A DNA stretch of 64,000 nucleotides from Pseudoxanthomonas gei (GCF_010119615.1 NZ_QOVG01000001.1:434001-498000); one strand, 5' to 3'. Numbered from the stretch's first letter, positions 1 through 10,483 are shown. Notes: generated from the letters alone by a model not told the origin. Numbers and translations are program-made.

Positions 1-1240
1 TCTGGCCGCTGCCGCGCACGACGAAACGTTCCACCGTCAGCGCTTCCAGCCCCATCGGGCCGTAGGCATGCAGGCGCGTGGTGGAAATGCCGATCTCCGC
101 GCCCAGGCCCAGCTCGCCGCCGTCGGAGAAACGCGAGGACGCGTTCACCATCACCACCGCCGAGCGCAGCGAATGGACGAACTTGTCCGCGTTCGCTGCA
201 TCGCTGGTGGCAATGACCTCGGTGTGGTCCGAGCCGTACTGGCGAATATGTTCGAGCGCCTGATCCAGGCTGTCGACCACGCGCACGGCCAGGATCAGGT
301 CGAGGAATTCGGCCGCATAGTCGGCCTCGGTCGCTTCGATCGTGATGCCCGCCAGCGCCCGACTGCGCGGGTCTCCGCGCAGCTCGACCTTGCGCGCGGC
401 CATTTCGCGGGCGGCCAGCGGCAGGAAATCGGCGGCAATCCGTTCGTGCACCAGCAGGGTCTCCAGCGAATTGCAGGCACTGGGGCGCGCAACCTTTCCA
501 TCTACCAGCAGGCGCAGCGCCAGCTCGAGATCGGCGCTGGCATCGACGAAAAAGTGGCAGACGCCCTTGTAATGCTTGATCACCGGCACGCGCGCGTGTT
601 CGGCGACGAAACGGATCAGGCCCTCACCGCCGCGCGGAATGGCCAGGTCGACGATGTCGGTAAGTTGCAGCAGTTCGAGCATGGTTTCGCGCCGCAGGTC
701 GGTCACCAGGGTCAGCGCGGCCTCCGGCAAACCGGCCTCGCGCAGCGCGCGCTGCAGCGCCGCGGCGATGGCGGTGTTGCTGTGGATTGCTTCGGAGCCG
801 CCGCGCAGGATCACGGCATTGCCTGCCTTGATGCATAGCGCCGCGGCATCGGCGGTGACGTTGGGCCGCGCCTCGTAGATCATCGCGATCACGCCCAGCG
901 GCACGCGCACGCGTTCGATGGCGATGCCGTTGGGGCGGGTCTCGCGTCGCGTCACCTGGCCTACCGGATCGGGCAGCGCCGCGACTTCGCGCAGCGCCGA
1001 AGCGATTGCAGCCAGCCGGGAAGGATCCAGCATCAGGCGATCGAGCATCGCGGTGGCGACCCCCTTCCCGGCGGCTGCTTCCATGTCGAGACGGTTGGCT
1101 TGAAGGATCGCGGGGGCATCCTGCTCAAGTGCGTCGGCCATTGCCACCAGCAGTTCTGCCTTGGCAGACGAGGAAAGCCGGGCGAGCTCAAGCGCAGCGT
1201 CGCGGCAGGCCAGCGCCTGCATCTTGATAGCGGAATTCAT
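1..1240 (-). CDS. proA: Glutamate-5-semialdehyde dehydrogenase (gamma-glutamyl phosphate reductase), C-terminus cut by window edge
   Basis: Second enzyme of proline synthesis: NADPH-dependent reduction of gamma-glutamyl phosphate to glutamate-5-semialdehyde in the cytosol. 413 codons are visible from the ATG at 1240; the family is about 420 residues, so only a short tail is missing beyond position 1. The catalytic cysteine lies in the motif [14 protein letters not shown] (Cys256), and the family stretches [20 protein letters not shown] and [13 protein letters not shown] are intact. It follows proB by 28 nt on the same strand, the usual proB-proA order, at the end of the long arginine/proline block. 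No terminator can be judged because the gene runs off the window. Confidence 0.95.
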   Translation of the reverse strand, partial: MNSAIKMQALACRDAALELARLSSSAKAELLVAMADALEQDAPAILQANRLDMEAAAGKGVATAMLDRLMLDPSRLAAIASALREVAALPDPVGQVTRRETRPNGIAIERVRVPLGVIAMIYEARPNVTADAAALCIKAGNAVILRGGSEAIHSNTAIAAALQRALREAGLPEAALTLVTDLRRETMLELLQLTDIVDLAIPRGGEGLIRFVAEHARVPVIKHYKGVCHFFVDASADLELALRLLVDGKVARPSACNSLETLLVHERIAADFLPLAAREMAARKVELRGDPRSRALAGITIEATEADYAAEFLDLILAVRVVDSLDQALEHIRQYGSDHTEVIATSDAANADKFVHSLRSAVVMVNASSRFSDGGELGLGAEIGISTTRLHAYGPMGLEALTVERFVVRGSGQ

Positions 1241-1268
1241 CAGGGCACCAGCATCCAAGGCAGCATCA

Positions 1269-2420
1269 TCAGGGCAGCATCACCAGGTCATCGCGGTGGA
1301 TCACGTTCTCGCCGTAGTTGTAACCCAGGATCGATTCGATATCACGCGAATGACGGCGAGCGATGCGGCGCACATCGACCGCGGAGTACTGGCTGACCCC
1401 GCGGGCGATGGCACGCTCGCCGTGCTCGTCACGCAAGCGCACCTCGATCATGTCGCCGCGGCGGAAATCACCCTCTGCGGCGACCACCCCGCCCGGCAAC
1501 AGAGAAGCGCCCTTCTCGCCCATGGCCCTGGCCGCACCGGCATCGACGATGATGCCGCCCGCCTCCAGCGGCACGTGGCGCAGCCAGTGCTTGCGCGCGG
1601 CAACGCGATTCTGCCCGGGCCGGAAGCGGGTGCCGCTGAACCGGCCCTGCGCCAGCTGCCGCACCGCGTCGGCGCGCGTGCCATTGAACAGGAAGGTTTC
1701 GATGCCTGCAGCGGCAGCCTTGGCGGCCGCTTCAAGCTTGGTGCGCATGCCGCCGGTGCCGGCGCTGCTGCCCGCCTCGCCGGCCATGGCGAAAAACTCC
1801 GGCGTGAGCGCCTCCACGTCCTGCACGGGTGTTGCATCGGCGTTGACGCGTGGATTGGAAGTGTAGAAGCCATCGATATCGGTGGCGATGAACAGGGCAT
1901 CGGCATCGACCAGCGCGGCAATCACCGCGGCCAGGTTGTCGTTGTCGCCGAGCTTGAGTTCGTCCACGGACACGGTGTCGTTCTCGTTGATCACCGGCAG
2001 CGCGCCAAGTGCGAGCAGTTCGTTCAAGGTGGCGCGCGCGTTGAGGTAGCGGCGACGGTTGCGCAGGTCATCGTGGGTCAGCAGCACCTGGGCCACGGGC
2101 CGGTCGAAGAAACGCTGCCACAGCCCGATCATCTGCGCCTGGCCCAGCGCTGCCAGGGCCTGGCGTTCGGCCATGGCCGCGCCGGCGGTGGCCTTGCGAT
2201 GGATGACCGCGCGACCGGCCGCCACCGCGCCCGAGGACACGATGACCACCTCGCGACCCTCCGCCAGGCTTGCTGAGACGAACTGCGCAAGGCCCAGCGC
2301 ATGGCGAGGACTGAGGCCCTCGCCTTCGGCCGCCAGCAGGCTGCTGCCCACCTTGAGCACGGCGCGGCGCCAGCTCGGCAGCTGCTGTTGCGCGAAAGGC
2401 GATTCGGCTTGGCTCATCAT
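1269..2420 (-). CDS. proB: Glutamate 5-kinase with C-terminal PUA domain
   Basis: First step of proline synthesis: ATP-dependent phosphorylation of glutamate to gamma-glutamyl phosphate, the step normally feedback-inhibited by proline. 383 residues, the full-length amino-acid kinase plus PUA architecture. The N-terminal kinase shows [10 protein letters not shown] near residue 21, the [13 protein letters not shown] motif near 60 and the substrate segment [20 protein letters not shown] near 145. The PUA domain occupies about residues 285-370. A YciI-like gene ends 5 nt upstream and proA begins 28 nt downstream, so the genes are probably co-transcribed. Two adjacent ATGs open the frame; either may be used. 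Confidence 0.95.
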   Translation of the reverse strand: MMSQAESPFAQQQLPSWRRAVLKVGSSLLAAEGEGLSPRHALGLAQFVSASLAEGREVVIVSSGAVAAGRAVIHRKATAGAAMAERQALAALGQAQMIGLWQRFFDRPVAQVLLTHDDLRNRRRYLNARATLNELLALGALPVINENDTVSVDELKLGDNDNLAAVIAALVDADALFIATDIDGFYTSNPRVNADATPVQDVEALTPEFFAMAGEAGSSAGTGGMRTKLEAAAKAAAAGIETFLFNGTRADAVRQLAQGRFSGTRFRPGQNRVAARKHWLRHVPLEAGGIIVDAGAARAMGEKGASLLPGGVVAAEGDFRRGDMIEVRLRDEHGERAIARGVSQYSAVDVRRIARRHSRDIESILGYNYGENVIHRDDLVMLP

Positions 2421-2424
2421 GGCC

Positions 2425-2697
2425 TCAACGGGTGTTCCATTCGTACACGGTTAGCACGGAAGCATCGGAGGTCGCCAGCGGATCCGCGCCGGCCAGGACC
2501 TGTGCTTCCTCCAGCGAGCCGACCGACAACACATAGGCGCCACCCGATCCATCGCTGAAACCACCGGTCATTTCCAGCTTGCCTTCACTGCGAAGTGCAT
2601 CGAGGAAGGCGAGGTGGGGCGCTATCGCCTCTTCGCTGAAGCGGGCCGTGCGCATCGCCAACACCAGGTAGCGTTTCTTCCCAGCCAATCCAGACAT
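2425..2697 (-). CDS. YciI-like family protein
   Basis: Small 90-residue cytosolic protein of the YciI-like (ferredoxin-fold) family. The sequence starts MSGLAGKKRYLVLAMRTARF, continues with HLAFLDALRSEGKLEMTGGF and ends with the SLEEAQVLAGADPLATSDA pattern that marks the family. The substrate is unknown; members are suspected small hydrolases or dehalogenase-like enzymes. A longer reading frame upstream (to 2769) has no family similarity, so the ATG at 2697 was chosen. It lies between argH and proB on the same strand, 5 nt before proB. It is probably a passenger in the operon with no clear metabolic link. Confidence 0.8.
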   Translation of the reverse strand: MSGLAGKKRYLVLAMRTARFSEEAIAPHLAFLDALRSEGKLEMTGGFSDGSGGAYVLSVGSLEEAQVLAGADPLATSDASVLTVYEWNTR

Positions 2698-2719
2698 GAT
2701 CGCTCTCCGCGTTGATGGC

Positions 2720-2800
2720 GCAGTCGCGGCAAAAGTCGCGACAGACCAAGCGAATCCCAGCCCGCCCACCTGTGTTCGCGACTTGCGTCGCCCCTGCCCT
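2720..2800. repeat. Degenerate GTAG-type REP palindrome between argH and the YciI-like gene
   Basis: Read on the minus strand, this stretch contains GGGGCGACGCAAGTCGCGA, nearly the same as the unit repeated at 47648-47960, plus a second inverted arm (GTCGCGACTTTTGCCGCGAC). It fills the only sizeable gap inside the arginine/proline block. It may act as an mRNA-stabilising or transcription-attenuating hairpin; that is inference. Confidence 0.6.
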
Positions 2801-2808
2801 CGTGCCGA

Positions 2809-4110
2809 TTACATCTGGCCCAACGACTCCCAACGTGCGTGCAGCAGGTCCAGGCGCAGATCGGCGGCCGCACCCGGGGAAACCCGCGCGGCCAGGCTGG
2901 ACTCGGGCGTGCGCCCGGAGCCGGCCTGGTCCGCAGACGCCGCGGCGGCGCGATATGCATCGCGGAACGGCACCCCGGCCGCGGCCTGCTCGACCGCCAC
3001 ATCGGTGGCATACATGCCCGAGTCCATCGCCGCGCGCATCCGATCCTGGCGCCATTCAAGGTTCGCGAGCAGGTCGGGCAACAACTCCAGCGCGGACAGG
3101 CCGCGACCGAAACCGTGAAAGATTGCGCCCTTGCTGCTCTGCAGGTCGCGGTGGTAGCCGGATGGCAGCGACAGCAGCTGCTCGATCTCGGTGCGTGCGG
3201 CGGCCACGCTGGCATGGGTGGCGCGCATCAGCTCGATCACGTCGGGGTTGCGCTTGTTGGGCATGATGGAGCTGCCCGTCGTGTACTGCGCCGGCAGCGC
3301 CACGAAACCGAACTCGGCGCTGGTGAACAGCGACAGGTCCCAGGCCAGCCTGCGCAGGTCCAAGGTGGCGCCACCCAGTGCTTCCAGCGCCGCCATCTCG
3401 AACTTGCCCCGCGACAGCTGCGCATAGATCGGACTGACCTGCAGGCGCGCGAATGCCAGCGCCTGCGTGGTGTGCTCGCGATCCAGCGGCAGGTTGACGC
3501 CGTAGCCGGCGGCCGTGCCCAGTGGATTGGCATCGATCAGGCGGCGGGTGTCGCCGGCGCGAACGGCGTTGTCGATGAAGGCCTCCGCCCAGCCCGCCCA
3601 CCACATGCCGGCCGAGGAAACCACGGCACGCTGGATGTGCGTATAGCCGGGCAGCGGCAGGCTTTTTTCGGCCTCTGCCCGCTGCAGCGCGACCCTGGCA
3701 ATCTCCCGGCTCAGCGTCGCGACCTGGTCCAGTTTCTCTTTCAGCCACAGGCGCGTGGCAACCAGGATCTGGTCGTTGCGGCTGCGACCGGTGTGGATCT
3801 TGCGTCCGGCATCGCCCAGGCGCTCGGTCAGGCGCGATTCGATCGCCGAATGGCAATCCTCGAACCGCTCGTCCAGCACGAACACACCGCTGCTGAAATC
3901 GGCGGCAAGCACGTCCAGCTCGCGCAGCAGGCCGCCCAGCTCATCGGCCGAGAGGATGCCGATATGCTGCAGGCCTTCGGCGTGCGCCTTGCTGGCAGCG
4001 ATGTCATGCAGGAAAAATTCGCGGTCCAGGATCACGTCATCGCCGGCGAGGAACTTCTGGATACGGGCATCGACGCTGACGCCGGGCTTCTGCCACAACA
4101 GGTCGCTCAT
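2809..4110 (-). CDS. argH: Argininosuccinate lyase
   Basis: Last step of arginine synthesis: cleaves argininosuccinate to arginine and fumarate. 433 residues, slightly short of the roughly 460 of other bacterial ArgH but typical of the compact xanthomonad type. The superfamily signature [12 protein letters not shown] is present around residue 265, with TGRSRNDQ near 95 and GYTHIQRAV near 140. The ATG at 4110 was chosen because it overlaps the argC stop by 4 nt (ATGA) and gives a normal N-terminus ([10 protein letters not shown]); the longer frame upstream is the argC region read out of frame. It is translationally coupled to argC. Confidence 0.95.
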   Translation of the reverse strand: MSDLLWQKPGVSVDARIQKFLAGDDVILDREFFLHDIAASKAHAEGLQHIGILSADELGGLLRELDVLAADFSSGVFVLDERFEDCHSAIESRLTERLGDAGRKIHTGRSRNDQILVATRLWLKEKLDQVATLSREIARVALQRAEAEKSLPLPGYTHIQRAVVSSAGMWWAGWAEAFIDNAVRAGDTRRLIDANPLGTAAGYGVNLPLDREHTTQALAFARLQVSPIYAQLSRGKFEMAALEALGGATLDLRRLAWDLSLFTSAEFGFVALPAQYTTGSSIMPNKRNPDVIELMRATHASVAAARTEIEQLLSLPSGYHRDLQSSKGAIFHGFGRGLSALELLPDLLANLEWRQDRMRAAMDSGMYATDVAVEQAAAGVPFRDAYRAAAASADQAGSGRTPESSLAARVSPGAAADLRLDLLHARWESLGQM

Positions 4111-5069
4111 GCGTCCTCTCCGATGGGAATACTGGTGAACTCGTCGAAGCCGAACGCAAGATTCAGATTCTGCATGGCCTGGGTCGCCGCGCCCTTGAGC
4201 AGGTTGTCCAGGGTAGCGACGACCACCACGCGCTTGCCGCCAGGCGCCACGGTGAAACCGCCAATCTCCACGCCGTGCCGGCCGGCGACATGGCTGACCC
4301 ACGGCGCTTCATCGAGGATGCGGATCAGCGGCTCGCCGGCATAGCGGGCGCGGTAACTGGCGCGGATGTCTTCCACCTTCAACGGCTGGCCCAGCCACAG
4401 GTTCACGGTCATGGTGATGCCACGGAAATGCGGCGCCACGTGCGGCATGAATTCCACGGGTACCCCCAGATGGCGCGAGACTTCGCGCTCGTGCAGGTGG
4501 TCGGCCAGCGCATAAGGCATCAGGTTGTCGCGCAGCTTGTCGACGTCGTTCTTGTCCGACGGCGTGGTGCCTGCGCCCGAATAGCCGGAGACCCCGAAGC
4601 ACTGCGGCGGACCCGCCAGGCGATCCAGCATGGGCGCGATGGCCAGTTGCATGGCCGTGGCATAGCAACCGGGGTTGCTGATCAGCCGCTGGCCCGCGTA
4701 GCGGCCACGGGTGAGCTCGGGAAGGCCGTAGTACCAGCCCTCGGTGAAACGGTGGTCGGCGGACAGGTCCACGATAACCGTGTCGGGCGCGTCCGCTTGA
4801 ACCGACGCCACGATCTCCTCGGACTTTCCGTTCGGCAGGGCCAGGATGACCGCATCCAGCCCGCGCGCGCCGACTTCTTCGTGCGACAGGTTTTCGTAAT
4901 GCAGGTCGCCCGCGAACCCGTCGATATGCTGGCTGACGGCTTGCCCTACAAGCTCACGCGAAGAAACGAAGCCCAGTTCCAGCTGCGGATGGCGCGCGAT
5001 GAGCCGGATCAGCTCGGCACCGGTATGGCCACGTGCACCGACCAGGCCGACAGTCTTCTTAGCCGCCAT
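4107..5069 (-). CDS. argC: N-acetyl-gamma-glutamyl-phosphate reductase
   Basis: Reduces N-acetylglutamyl phosphate to N-acetylglutamate semialdehyde with NADPH. 320 residues. The dinucleotide-binding loop [17 protein letters not shown] is at residues 8-24 and the catalytic cysteine is Cys135 in [11 protein letters not shown] conserved substrate-binding stretch ([16 protein letters not shown]) follows. The start overlaps the end of the GNAT gene by 11 nt and the stop overlaps argH by 4 nt, which indicates tight coupling in the arg operon. Confidence 0.95.
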   Translation of the reverse strand: MAAKKTVGLVGARGHTGAELIRLIARHPQLELGFVSSRELVGQAVSQHIDGFAGDLHYENLSHEEVGARGLDAVILALPNGKSEEIVASVQADAPDTVIVDLSADHRFTEGWYYGLPELTRGRYAGQRLISNPGCYATAMQLAIAPMLDRLAGPPQCFGVSGYSGAGTTPSDKNDVDKLRDNLMPYALADHLHEREVSRHLGVPVEFMPHVAPHFRGITMTVNLWLGQPLKVEDIRASYRARYAGEPLIRILDEAPWVSHVAGRHGVEIGGFTVAPGGKRVVVVATLDNLLKGAATQAMQNLNLAFGFDEFTSIPIGEDA

Positions 5070-5682
5070 GCTGGCGCTCTCCCTGTTGCAGGCGGTGGCG
5101 CAGATTGCTTTTCACGCCCGCCCATTCGTTGTCGAGGATGGAAAACACCACGGTGTCGCGCAGGCTGCCGTCCGCGTGGCGGCGATGGTTGCGCAGCACA
5201 CCATCCTGCTTGGCACCCAGCCGCGCGATGGCGGCACGCGAGGCCTGGTTGAACCAGCTGGTTTCCAGATACACGGCCATGCAGCCCAGGGTCTCGAAGG
5301 CATGCCCCAGAAGGAGCAGCTTGGCTTCGGTGTTCAAGCCGGTGCGCTGCACCCGTGGCGCGTACCAGGTATAGCCAATGCTCAATTTGGGAATGGAAGC
5401 ATCGATGTCGTAAAAGCGCGTGCTGCCTACGACAGCACCACCCGCATCGAGCACCACGAAGGGCACCTCGACTCCCTGGGCCTGCCTGGCCAGGGCCGCC
5501 TGAAGCCAGCCATCCACTTCAGACGCTTTTGGGACATTGGTGTACCAGAGTCGGGATAGAGCATCGCCTTCCAGCGCCAACCGCAGTCCTTCCAGGTGTG
5601 GCAAGACCAGCGGCTCCAGCGTGACGTGCTGGCCTACCAGCCGCGGCGCCAGCCACGCATCGGGAAGCGTCTCAGGTGTCAT
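5059..5682 (-). CDS. GNAT-family N-acetyltransferase (RimJ/RimL type)
   Basis: 207-residue single-domain acetyltransferase. The pattern matches the RimJ/RimL-like GNAT group: an N-terminal [18 protein letters not shown], a central [11 protein letters not shown] strand, an acetyl-CoA-binding region [20 protein letters not shown], and [19 protein letters not shown]. The start is the ATG at 5682, which overlaps the NAGS/NAGK stop by 4 nt. It is embedded between the fused synthase/kinase and argC, so it is co-expressed with arginine synthesis. Its substrate is unknown; it should not be confused with the acetylglutamate synthase domain, which is in the neighbouring gene. Confidence 0.85.
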   Translation of the reverse strand: MTPETLPDAWLAPRLVGQHVTLEPLVLPHLEGLRLALEGDALSRLWYTNVPKASEVDGWLQAALARQAQGVEVPFVVLDAGGAVVGSTRFYDIDASIPKLSIGYTWYAPRVQRTGLNTEAKLLLLGHAFETLGCMAVYLETSWFNQASRAAIARLGAKQDGVLRNHRRHADGSLRDTVVFSILDNEWAGVKSNLRHRLQQGERQHGG

Positions 5683-7001
5683 GGTGTATCCATCAAGGTA
5701 GGCACGCGCGTACGGCAATGCGCCACGCAGCGTTCGATGTCGGCGAAAGCCTCGATGCCGTACCAGAACACCTTCCACTTTTCCTGCTTGTAGCAGCCAT
5801 CGGACTCTGCGTAATAGAAGATGTTGACCTGGTTGTTGTGGCGCGAGCGCCAGAACAGCTGCGGATTCTCTTCGCGCATCACATGCCAGACCGCGCGGCC
5901 CAGGCCCTCGCCCTGAGCATCGTCCAGCACCGCGAATTTGTCGAGGTAGGCGTAGCCCTCTTCCCTGGTCAGGATCAGCGCGGTGCGATAGTTCTCGCTG
6001 ATGTAGATGCGGTATGGCGTGGTCTTCTCGAAATAGTCGGGCACCAGCGTGCGTCCGAAACTCGATTCGATCAGCTCGCGCATCCTTGCCAGGTCCACGC
6101 CTTCCCAGGAATCGAAGCGCAGCACGCGTTCGCCCCGGCGCACCAGCGTGCCCGATCCCTTGTGGGTGAACAGTTCCTTGGCCAGTTCCGCGGGCTTGGT
6201 GATCGAGACCGACGAAGTCAGCGGCAACTTGTCCAGCAGGTCCTTGATCTGCTCGATCTTCACCCGCATGCCGCCGTTGATCCAGGGCTGCGCCATCAGC
6301 TCTTCATACTCGGTGGACAGGTTGATGGAATCGATCACCGCGCCCTTGTCATCCAGCAAACCACCGGTGCCGGTGAGGAAGATGATCTTGTAGGGCTGCA
6401 GGACCTGCACCAGCTCGTTGGCGGCGAAGTCGGCATTGATGTTGAGGATCTGCCCGCCGATGGTTTCGCCCAGGCTGGCGATCACCGGGATGGAGCCGGC
6501 CTTTAGGCTGGCTTCGATCGGCGACTGGTTGATGCGCGTCACCTCGCCCACCAGCCCGTAGGTCTGCTGGTCCTTGTACTCGGCTTCGAACACACCGGAA
6601 ACTATCGAGGTCGCGCGCGCGCCTGATTCCTGCAGGGCCTCCACCAGTGCCAGGTTCTGCTGCAGGAACACCTTGCGCACGATGGCCAGCACTTCAGGCG
6701 TGGTAACGCGCAGGCCGTCGACGGTCTGCTTGCTGATGCCGGCGGCGCTCATTTCCTCGTCCAGCTGCGGGCCTGCACCGTGGACAACGATGGGCGTCAG
6801 CCCGACTTCCTGCAGGAACGACAACGAAGACGTCAGCGCATCCAGGTCATCGCGCAGCACCGCACCGCCCACCTTGACCACGGCGAAGCGCTTCGCGTCG
6901 AGCTGCGAGAAGCGCTTGACGTACTGGGAGATCTCCTTGGCGCTGGCCATGCTGGACAGCAGGCGGATGATGGTCTGGCGTGTTTGCTTCTGCGCTTGCA
7001 T
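5679..7001 (-). CDS. argB: Bifunctional N-acetylglutamate kinase / N-acetylglutamate synthase (NAGS-K)
   Basis: Fused protein catalysing the first two steps of arginine synthesis: acetylation of glutamate and its phosphorylation. 440 residues. Residues about 35-285 are the amino-acid kinase domain ([44 protein letters not shown]). Residues about 290-435 are a GNAT domain ([35 protein letters not shown]). This architecture is the NAGS-K type known from Xanthomonas and related to vertebrate NAGS, so no separate argA is expected. It lies 18 nt downstream of argE' and overlaps the GNAT gene by 4 nt. Feedback control is probably exerted by arginine on the fused enzyme (family knowledge). Confidence 0.93.
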   Translation of the reverse strand: MQAQKQTRQTIIRLLSSMASAKEISQYVKRFSQLDAKRFAVVKVGGAVLRDDLDALTSSLSFLQEVGLTPIVVHGAGPQLDEEMSAAGISKQTVDGLRVTTPEVLAIVRKVFLQQNLALVEALQESGARATSIVSGVFEAEYKDQQTYGLVGEVTRINQSPIEASLKAGSIPVIASLGETIGGQILNINADFAANELVQVLQPYKIIFLTGTGGLLDDKGAVIDSINLSTEYEELMAQPWINGGMRVKIEQIKDLLDKLPLTSSVSITKPAELAKELFTHKGSGTLVRRGERVLRFDSWEGVDLARMRELIESSFGRTLVPDYFEKTTPYRIYISENYRTALILTREEGYAYLDKFAVLDDAQGEGLGRAVWHVMREENPQLFWRSRHNNQVNIFYYAESDGCYKQEKWKVFWYGIEAFADIERCVAHCRTRVPTLMDTP

Positions 7002-7019
7002 GGTTCAGTTGTTTCCGAA

Positions 7020-8108
7020 TCAGTGGGTTTCGAAGATGCGCTGCACCGTGTCGGCGTAGCCTTGTAGTTGTTGCAGGGAAACCCATTCGTCTGCGGTGTG
7101 CGCTTGGGCGATGTCGCCTGGCCCGTAAACCAGCGCGGTCAGGCCCGCAGCGGAAAACAGCGAGGCCTCGGTCCAGAAGTCGACCGCGTTGCCGACCGGC
7201 AGGTCGAGTTCGTCGGCGAGGTCGCGGGCCGCGAGCCGGCGCTCTTCGGCGCGGCCCACGTCGCCCGAAGGCAGCGAGGGCCCGCGGAAGGTTTCCTCGT
7301 AGTCGGCCAGGGCTTCGGGGTTGGCGAGGTCACGAAACTGCGCATGCAAGGCGTCCATGTCCTGCGACGGCAGCGGGCGGAAACCGAAGCGCACTTCGGC
7401 GCTTGGCGCGATCATGTTGGCCTTGATCCCGCCTTCCACGCGCCCGACGTTGAAGCGCAAGCCGGTCAGTCCACCAAAACGCAGGTGGTTCTGCGCTTGA
7501 ACGAAATCCAGTGCACCGGTACCCCAGCGCATGGCGTTGTGCACGGCGCTGAGGGACAGCGCGTTCTCCGCCGAGGCATGGCCCGCCTGGCCCTTGAATG
7601 CCATGCGCACCGCACTGATGCCGCGATGGGCGAGCACGGCCCGCCCCTGGGTGGGCTCGGCGATGATGGCCTGGGTGAAGCCATGCGCGCGCGCCAGGAA
7701 TGCAGCGATGCAACGCGGATCGTTGGCTTCCTCGTCACTGGTGAACAGGAAGGCGGCATCGCCCTGTGTGGTCTGCGCCGCCGCTATCAGGGCCGCTGCC
7801 GCTCCCTTGATGTCGCAGGCACCCAGGCCGATCGCGCGATCGCCAGTAACCCGCAGCTTCAGCGGATCAGCGCTCCATGCAGGTGAAGACGGCACCGTGT
7901 CCAGGTGGACATTGAAAACCCGCCCTGGATTGCCGCGCACTGCGAACAGCGATACCGCGCCAGCACCGTGGTCCACCACCTCGACCTGGAAGCCGGAAAG
8001 CTGCGACCGGATGTAATCGAAGATGCCGCCGGTAGTGATGGCACGCGGCGGGTTGCGGGTGTCGTGCGACACCAGTACTTCGAGATGCCTGAGGACGGAG
8101 TCGAGCAT
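7020..8108 (-). CDS. argE: M20-family N-acetylcitrulline / N-acetylornithine deacetylase
   Basis: Zinc-dependent M20 peptidase-family deacetylase, 362 residues from the ATG at 8108. Metal-site motifs are visible: FNVHLDTVPSS (His68, Asp70), GLGACDIKGA (Asp99) and LFTSDEEAND (Glu126-Glu127), followed by the dimerisation-domain stretch GQAGHASAENALS. In Xanthomonas the enzyme at this position removes acetyl from N-acetylcitrulline, made by the argF' product. The same role is inferred here from neighbours argF' and argG, which flank the step on either side. The start shares one base with the argG stop (TGATG), so translation is coupled. Codon use matches its neighbours. Confidence 0.9.
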   Translation of the reverse strand: MLDSVLRHLEVLVSHDTRNPPRAITTGGIFDYIRSQLSGFQVEVVDHGAGAVSLFAVRGNPGRVFNVHLDTVPSSPAWSADPLKLRVTGDRAIGLGACDIKGAAAALIAAAQTTQGDAAFLFTSDEEANDPRCIAAFLARAHGFTQAIIAEPTQGRAVLAHRGISAVRMAFKGQAGHASAENALSLSAVHNAMRWGTGALDFVQAQNHLRFGGLTGLRFNVGRVEGGIKANMIAPSAEVRFGFRPLPSQDMDALHAQFRDLANPEALADYEETFRGPSLPSGDVGRAEERRLAARDLADELDLPVGNAVDFWTEASLFSAAGLTALVYGPGDIAQAHTADEWVSLQQLQGYADTVQRIFETH

Positions 8109-9304
8109 CAGCGGTTGATCTCGGCCCACAGGGTCGAGCTCATGCCGAACAGCTTGATGAAGCCCTCGGCCTCCTCCACGCCCCAATCGGCCGACTGCGC
8201 ATAGGTCGCGCCCTTGGCGTTGAGAATGTGGGGCGACTCGATGGCCACCGCATCGACGCGGCCGCCGCGCGTTTCCAGGGTGACGGTGCCGTTGACGGTG
8301 GATTGCGACGACGCCAGGAAGGCCTCGAGGTCAGTCTTGAGGGGGTCGTGATAGAAGCCTTCGTACACCAGCTCCACCCACTTGCGCGCCACCTCCGGCT
8401 TGAAGCGGTTCTGCTGCTTGGTCAGCACGGCCTCTTCCAGGGCACGATGGGCGCAGAGCAGCGCCACCAGGCCCGGCGCCTCGAACACGATGCGTCCCTT
8501 CAGGCCGATGGTGGTATCGCCGGTATACATGCCACGGCCCACGCCGTATTGCGCGAACAGGGTGTTGAGCTTGGCCAGCAGCGCGGCGCCCTCCATGGGC
8601 TTGCCATCGAGTTCGACAGCCACGCCGTTCTCGAACTTCAGCGTTGCGGTCAGGGGCTCGATCGGCCATGCACTGCGCGGCGCGCACCAGCCACGCGCAC
8701 CTTCACCCGGCGCATCCCAGCGATCGATCTCGCCGCCGGACATGGTCAGCCCCAGCAGGTTCTCGTTGATGGTGTAGGCCTTCTGCTTCGCACGCACGCC
8801 AAAGCCGCGGTCTTCCAGGTACTTCTGCTCGTAGGCGCGGGTCTGCGTATGTTCCTTCTGGATTTCGCGGATCGGCGCGACGATCTGGTAATCGCCCGAA
8901 GCTTTCACTGCCAGGTCGAAACGCACCTGGTCGTTGCCCATGCCAGTGCAGCCGTGGGCGATGATCTTCGTGCCCAGTTCATTGGCACGTGCCAGCGCCG
9001 CATCGACGATCAGGTAACGGTCGGAAACCAGCAGCGGGTACTGGCCCTGGTAGCCCTCGCCCGCCCAGATGAACGGCTTGACAAAACCTTCCCAGATGGC
9101 AGGGCCGCCATCGACGGTGACATGGGTGGCAGCGCCCAGTTCGGCGGCACGCTTCTCGATGAAGTCGCGCTCCTCCGCATCCACGCCACCGGTGTCGGCG
9201 AACACGGTGTGCACCGCGTAGCCCTGCTCCTGCAGGTAGGGAATGCAGAAGCTGGTATCCAGGCCGCCGGAAAAGGCGAGGACGATGTCTTTGGTCTGGT
9301 TCAT
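8108..9304 (-). CDS. argG: Argininosuccinate synthase
   Basis: Condenses citrulline and aspartate with ATP to argininosuccinate. 398 residues, full length. The N-type ATP pyrophosphatase loop [13 protein letters not shown] is at residues 8-20, and the citrulline/aspartate-binding region [14 protein letters not shown] is near residue 118. It begins 24 nt downstream of argF' and its stop shares one base with the argE' start, in pathway order. The aspartate substrate links this gene to the aspartate-family thr operon later in the window only metabolically. Confidence 0.95.
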   Translation of the reverse strand: MNQTKDIVLAFSGGLDTSFCIPYLQEQGYAVHTVFADTGGVDAEERDFIEKRAAELGAATHVTVDGGPAIWEGFVKPFIWAGEGYQGQYPLLVSDRYLIVDAALARANELGTKIIAHGCTGMGNDQVRFDLAVKASGDYQIVAPIREIQKEHTQTRAYEQKYLEDRGFGVRAKQKAYTINENLLGLTMSGGEIDRWDAPGEGARGWCAPRSAWPIEPLTATLKFENGVAVELDGKPMEGAALLAKLNTLFAQYGVGRGMYTGDTTIGLKGRIVFEAPGLVALLCAHRALEEAVLTKQQNRFKPEVARKWVELVYEGFYHDPLKTDLEAFLASSQSTVNGTVTLETRGGRVDAVAIESPHILNAKGATYAQSADWGVEEAEGFIKLFGMSSTLWAEINR

Positions 9305-9328
9305 GGGGTCTCGTGTTCCGTTTTTTGA

Positions 9329-10348
9329 TTACTGGTTGGCGAGTGCGGCCATCACGGCCTTCTGCACGTGAAGGCGGTTTTCGGCCTCGTTGATGGCGAT
9401 GCATTGGGGCGAATCCATCACTGCGTCGGTGGCCTTGATGTTCCGGCGCAACGGCAGGCAATGACTGAAGACCCCGTTGTTGGTGAGTGCCATCTTGCGT
9501 TCGTCGACGATGAAGTGCTTGTACTGGTCGCGGATGGGTTTTTCGGGTTCCCAGTTGCCGAAGTAAGGCAGCGCGCCCCAGCTTTTGGCGTAGATGATGT
9601 CCGCGCCCGCATAGGCACTGTCGGTGTCATGGCTGATGGACAGCGAACCACCGTTTTCGGCCACGTTCTGTTGGGCCCAGCCCATGTAGCGCTCGTCCAG
9701 GATGTACTCGGGCGTCGGGCACAACAGAGTCACGTCCATGCCCATGCGCGTGGCGATGGTCAACGCGGAGTTGGCCACCGCGGTGTTCAGCGCCTTGGGG
9801 TGGTACGTCCAGGTGAGAACGTACTTCTTGCCGCGCAAATCCGGGGTGCCGAAGTGCTCCTGCAGGGCCAGCACATGCGCAAGTTCCTGGCACGGGTGGG
9901 TGATGGTTTCCAGGTTGATAACCGGCACCGTCGCGTGCTGGGCAAAGCCGCGCAGCACCTGGTCCTGGCGGTCCTTGGACCAGTCGATGAACTTGGGGAA
10001 AGCGCGCACGGCGATCATGTCGACATAGCGCGAGAGCACCCTGGCCACTTCGGCAATATGTTCCTCGGTGTCGCCATCCATCACCGTGCCGAGTTCGAAC
10101 TCGATCGGCCAGGCATCCTTGCCTGGCTGCAGGACCACCGCGTGGCCGCCCAGCTGGAAGGCGCCCAGCTCGAAGCTGGTGCGGGTGCGCAGCGACGGAT
10201 TGAAGAACACCAGGGCTATGGACTTGCCCTTCAGCGCATCGCCCAGCTTGTGCTGCTTGTACAGCGAGGCCTGCGTGAGCAACGCGTCCAGGTCGGTGCG
10301 CGACCAGTCCTGCGTATTCAAGAAGTGTTTGATGGCATGCGGCTTCAT
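9329..10348 (-). CDS. argF': N-acetylornithine carbamoyltransferase (AOTCase)
   Basis: Carbamoylates N-acetylornithine to N-acetylcitrulline, the hallmark of the Xanthomonas-type arginine pathway. 339 residues from the ATG at 10348. The carbamoyl-phosphate motif is FFNPSLRTRTSFE (residues 48-60), where ordinary ornithine transcarbamylases have a STRTR motif. Trp80 in GKDAWPIE matches the residue donated across the subunit interface. Glu95 in DGDTEEH matches the Glu92 reported to distinguish acetyl- from succinyl-ornithine enzymes. HCLPLRRNIKATD holds the lysine that is carboxylated in the Xanthomonas enzyme. It is the first structural gene of the arg block and sits about 85 nt downstream of a candidate arginine leader peptide and terminator. 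Confidence 0.93.
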   Translation of the reverse strand: MKPHAIKHFLNTQDWSRTDLDALLTQASLYKQHKLGDALKGKSIALVFFNPSLRTRTSFELGAFQLGGHAVVLQPGKDAWPIEFELGTVMDGDTEEHIAEVARVLSRYVDMIAVRAFPKFIDWSKDRQDQVLRGFAQHATVPVINLETITHPCQELAHVLALQEHFGTPDLRGKKYVLTWTYHPKALNTAVANSALTIATRMGMDVTLLCPTPEYILDERYMGWAQQNVAENGGSLSISHDTDSAYAGADIIYAKSWGALPYFGNWEPEKPIRDQYKHFIVDERKMALTNNGVFSHCLPLRRNIKATDAVMDSPQCIAINEAENRLHVQKAVMAALANQ

Positions 10349-10377
10349 TGCGACTTCCCAGGGATCAGAAACGAGAA

Positions 10378-10450
10378 AACCCAGCGCCAGGCTGGGTTCC
10401 GGTTGAACAAGCAAAAACGTCCGGCGACCCAGCTAGATACGCGGTTCCGG
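10378..10450 (-). promoter_or_regulatory. Candidate arginine attenuator upstream of argF'
   Basis: Reading the minus strand toward argF', a perfect 8-bp stem (AACCCAGC, loop CTGGC, GCTGGGTT) at 10398-10378 is followed by TTTTC and resembles an intrinsic terminator. The upstream arm of this stem (10402-10391) can instead pair with 10433-10421, just after the leader stop codon: 11 bp with a small internal loop. The element CCGGAACC occurs both inside the leader peptide (10450-10443) and in the terminator arm (10402-10395), so the middle segment can pair with either. Segments 1:2, 2:3 and 3:4 are the classical attenuator layout. Function is inferred from complementarity only. Confidence 0.6.
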
Positions 10451-10483
10451 TCGGCGGGCACGGGACGTCATTCCCGAAGCCAT
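10433..10483 (-). CDS. argL: Putative arginine leader peptide (16 aa)
   Basis: A 16-residue open frame, MASGMTSRARRPEPRI, ends 84 nt before argF'. Four of its last nine codons are arginine (CGT, CGC, CGA, CGT), and its end overlaps segment 1 of the candidate attenuator. An internal ATG (residue 5) could also start translation. No strong Shine-Dalgarno sequence precedes either ATG, which lowers confidence. If real, ribosome stalling at the arginine codons would free the antiterminator stem and allow argF' transcription when arginine is scarce. The symbol is descriptive. Confidence 0.45.
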   Translation of the reverse strand: MASGMTSRARRPEPRI

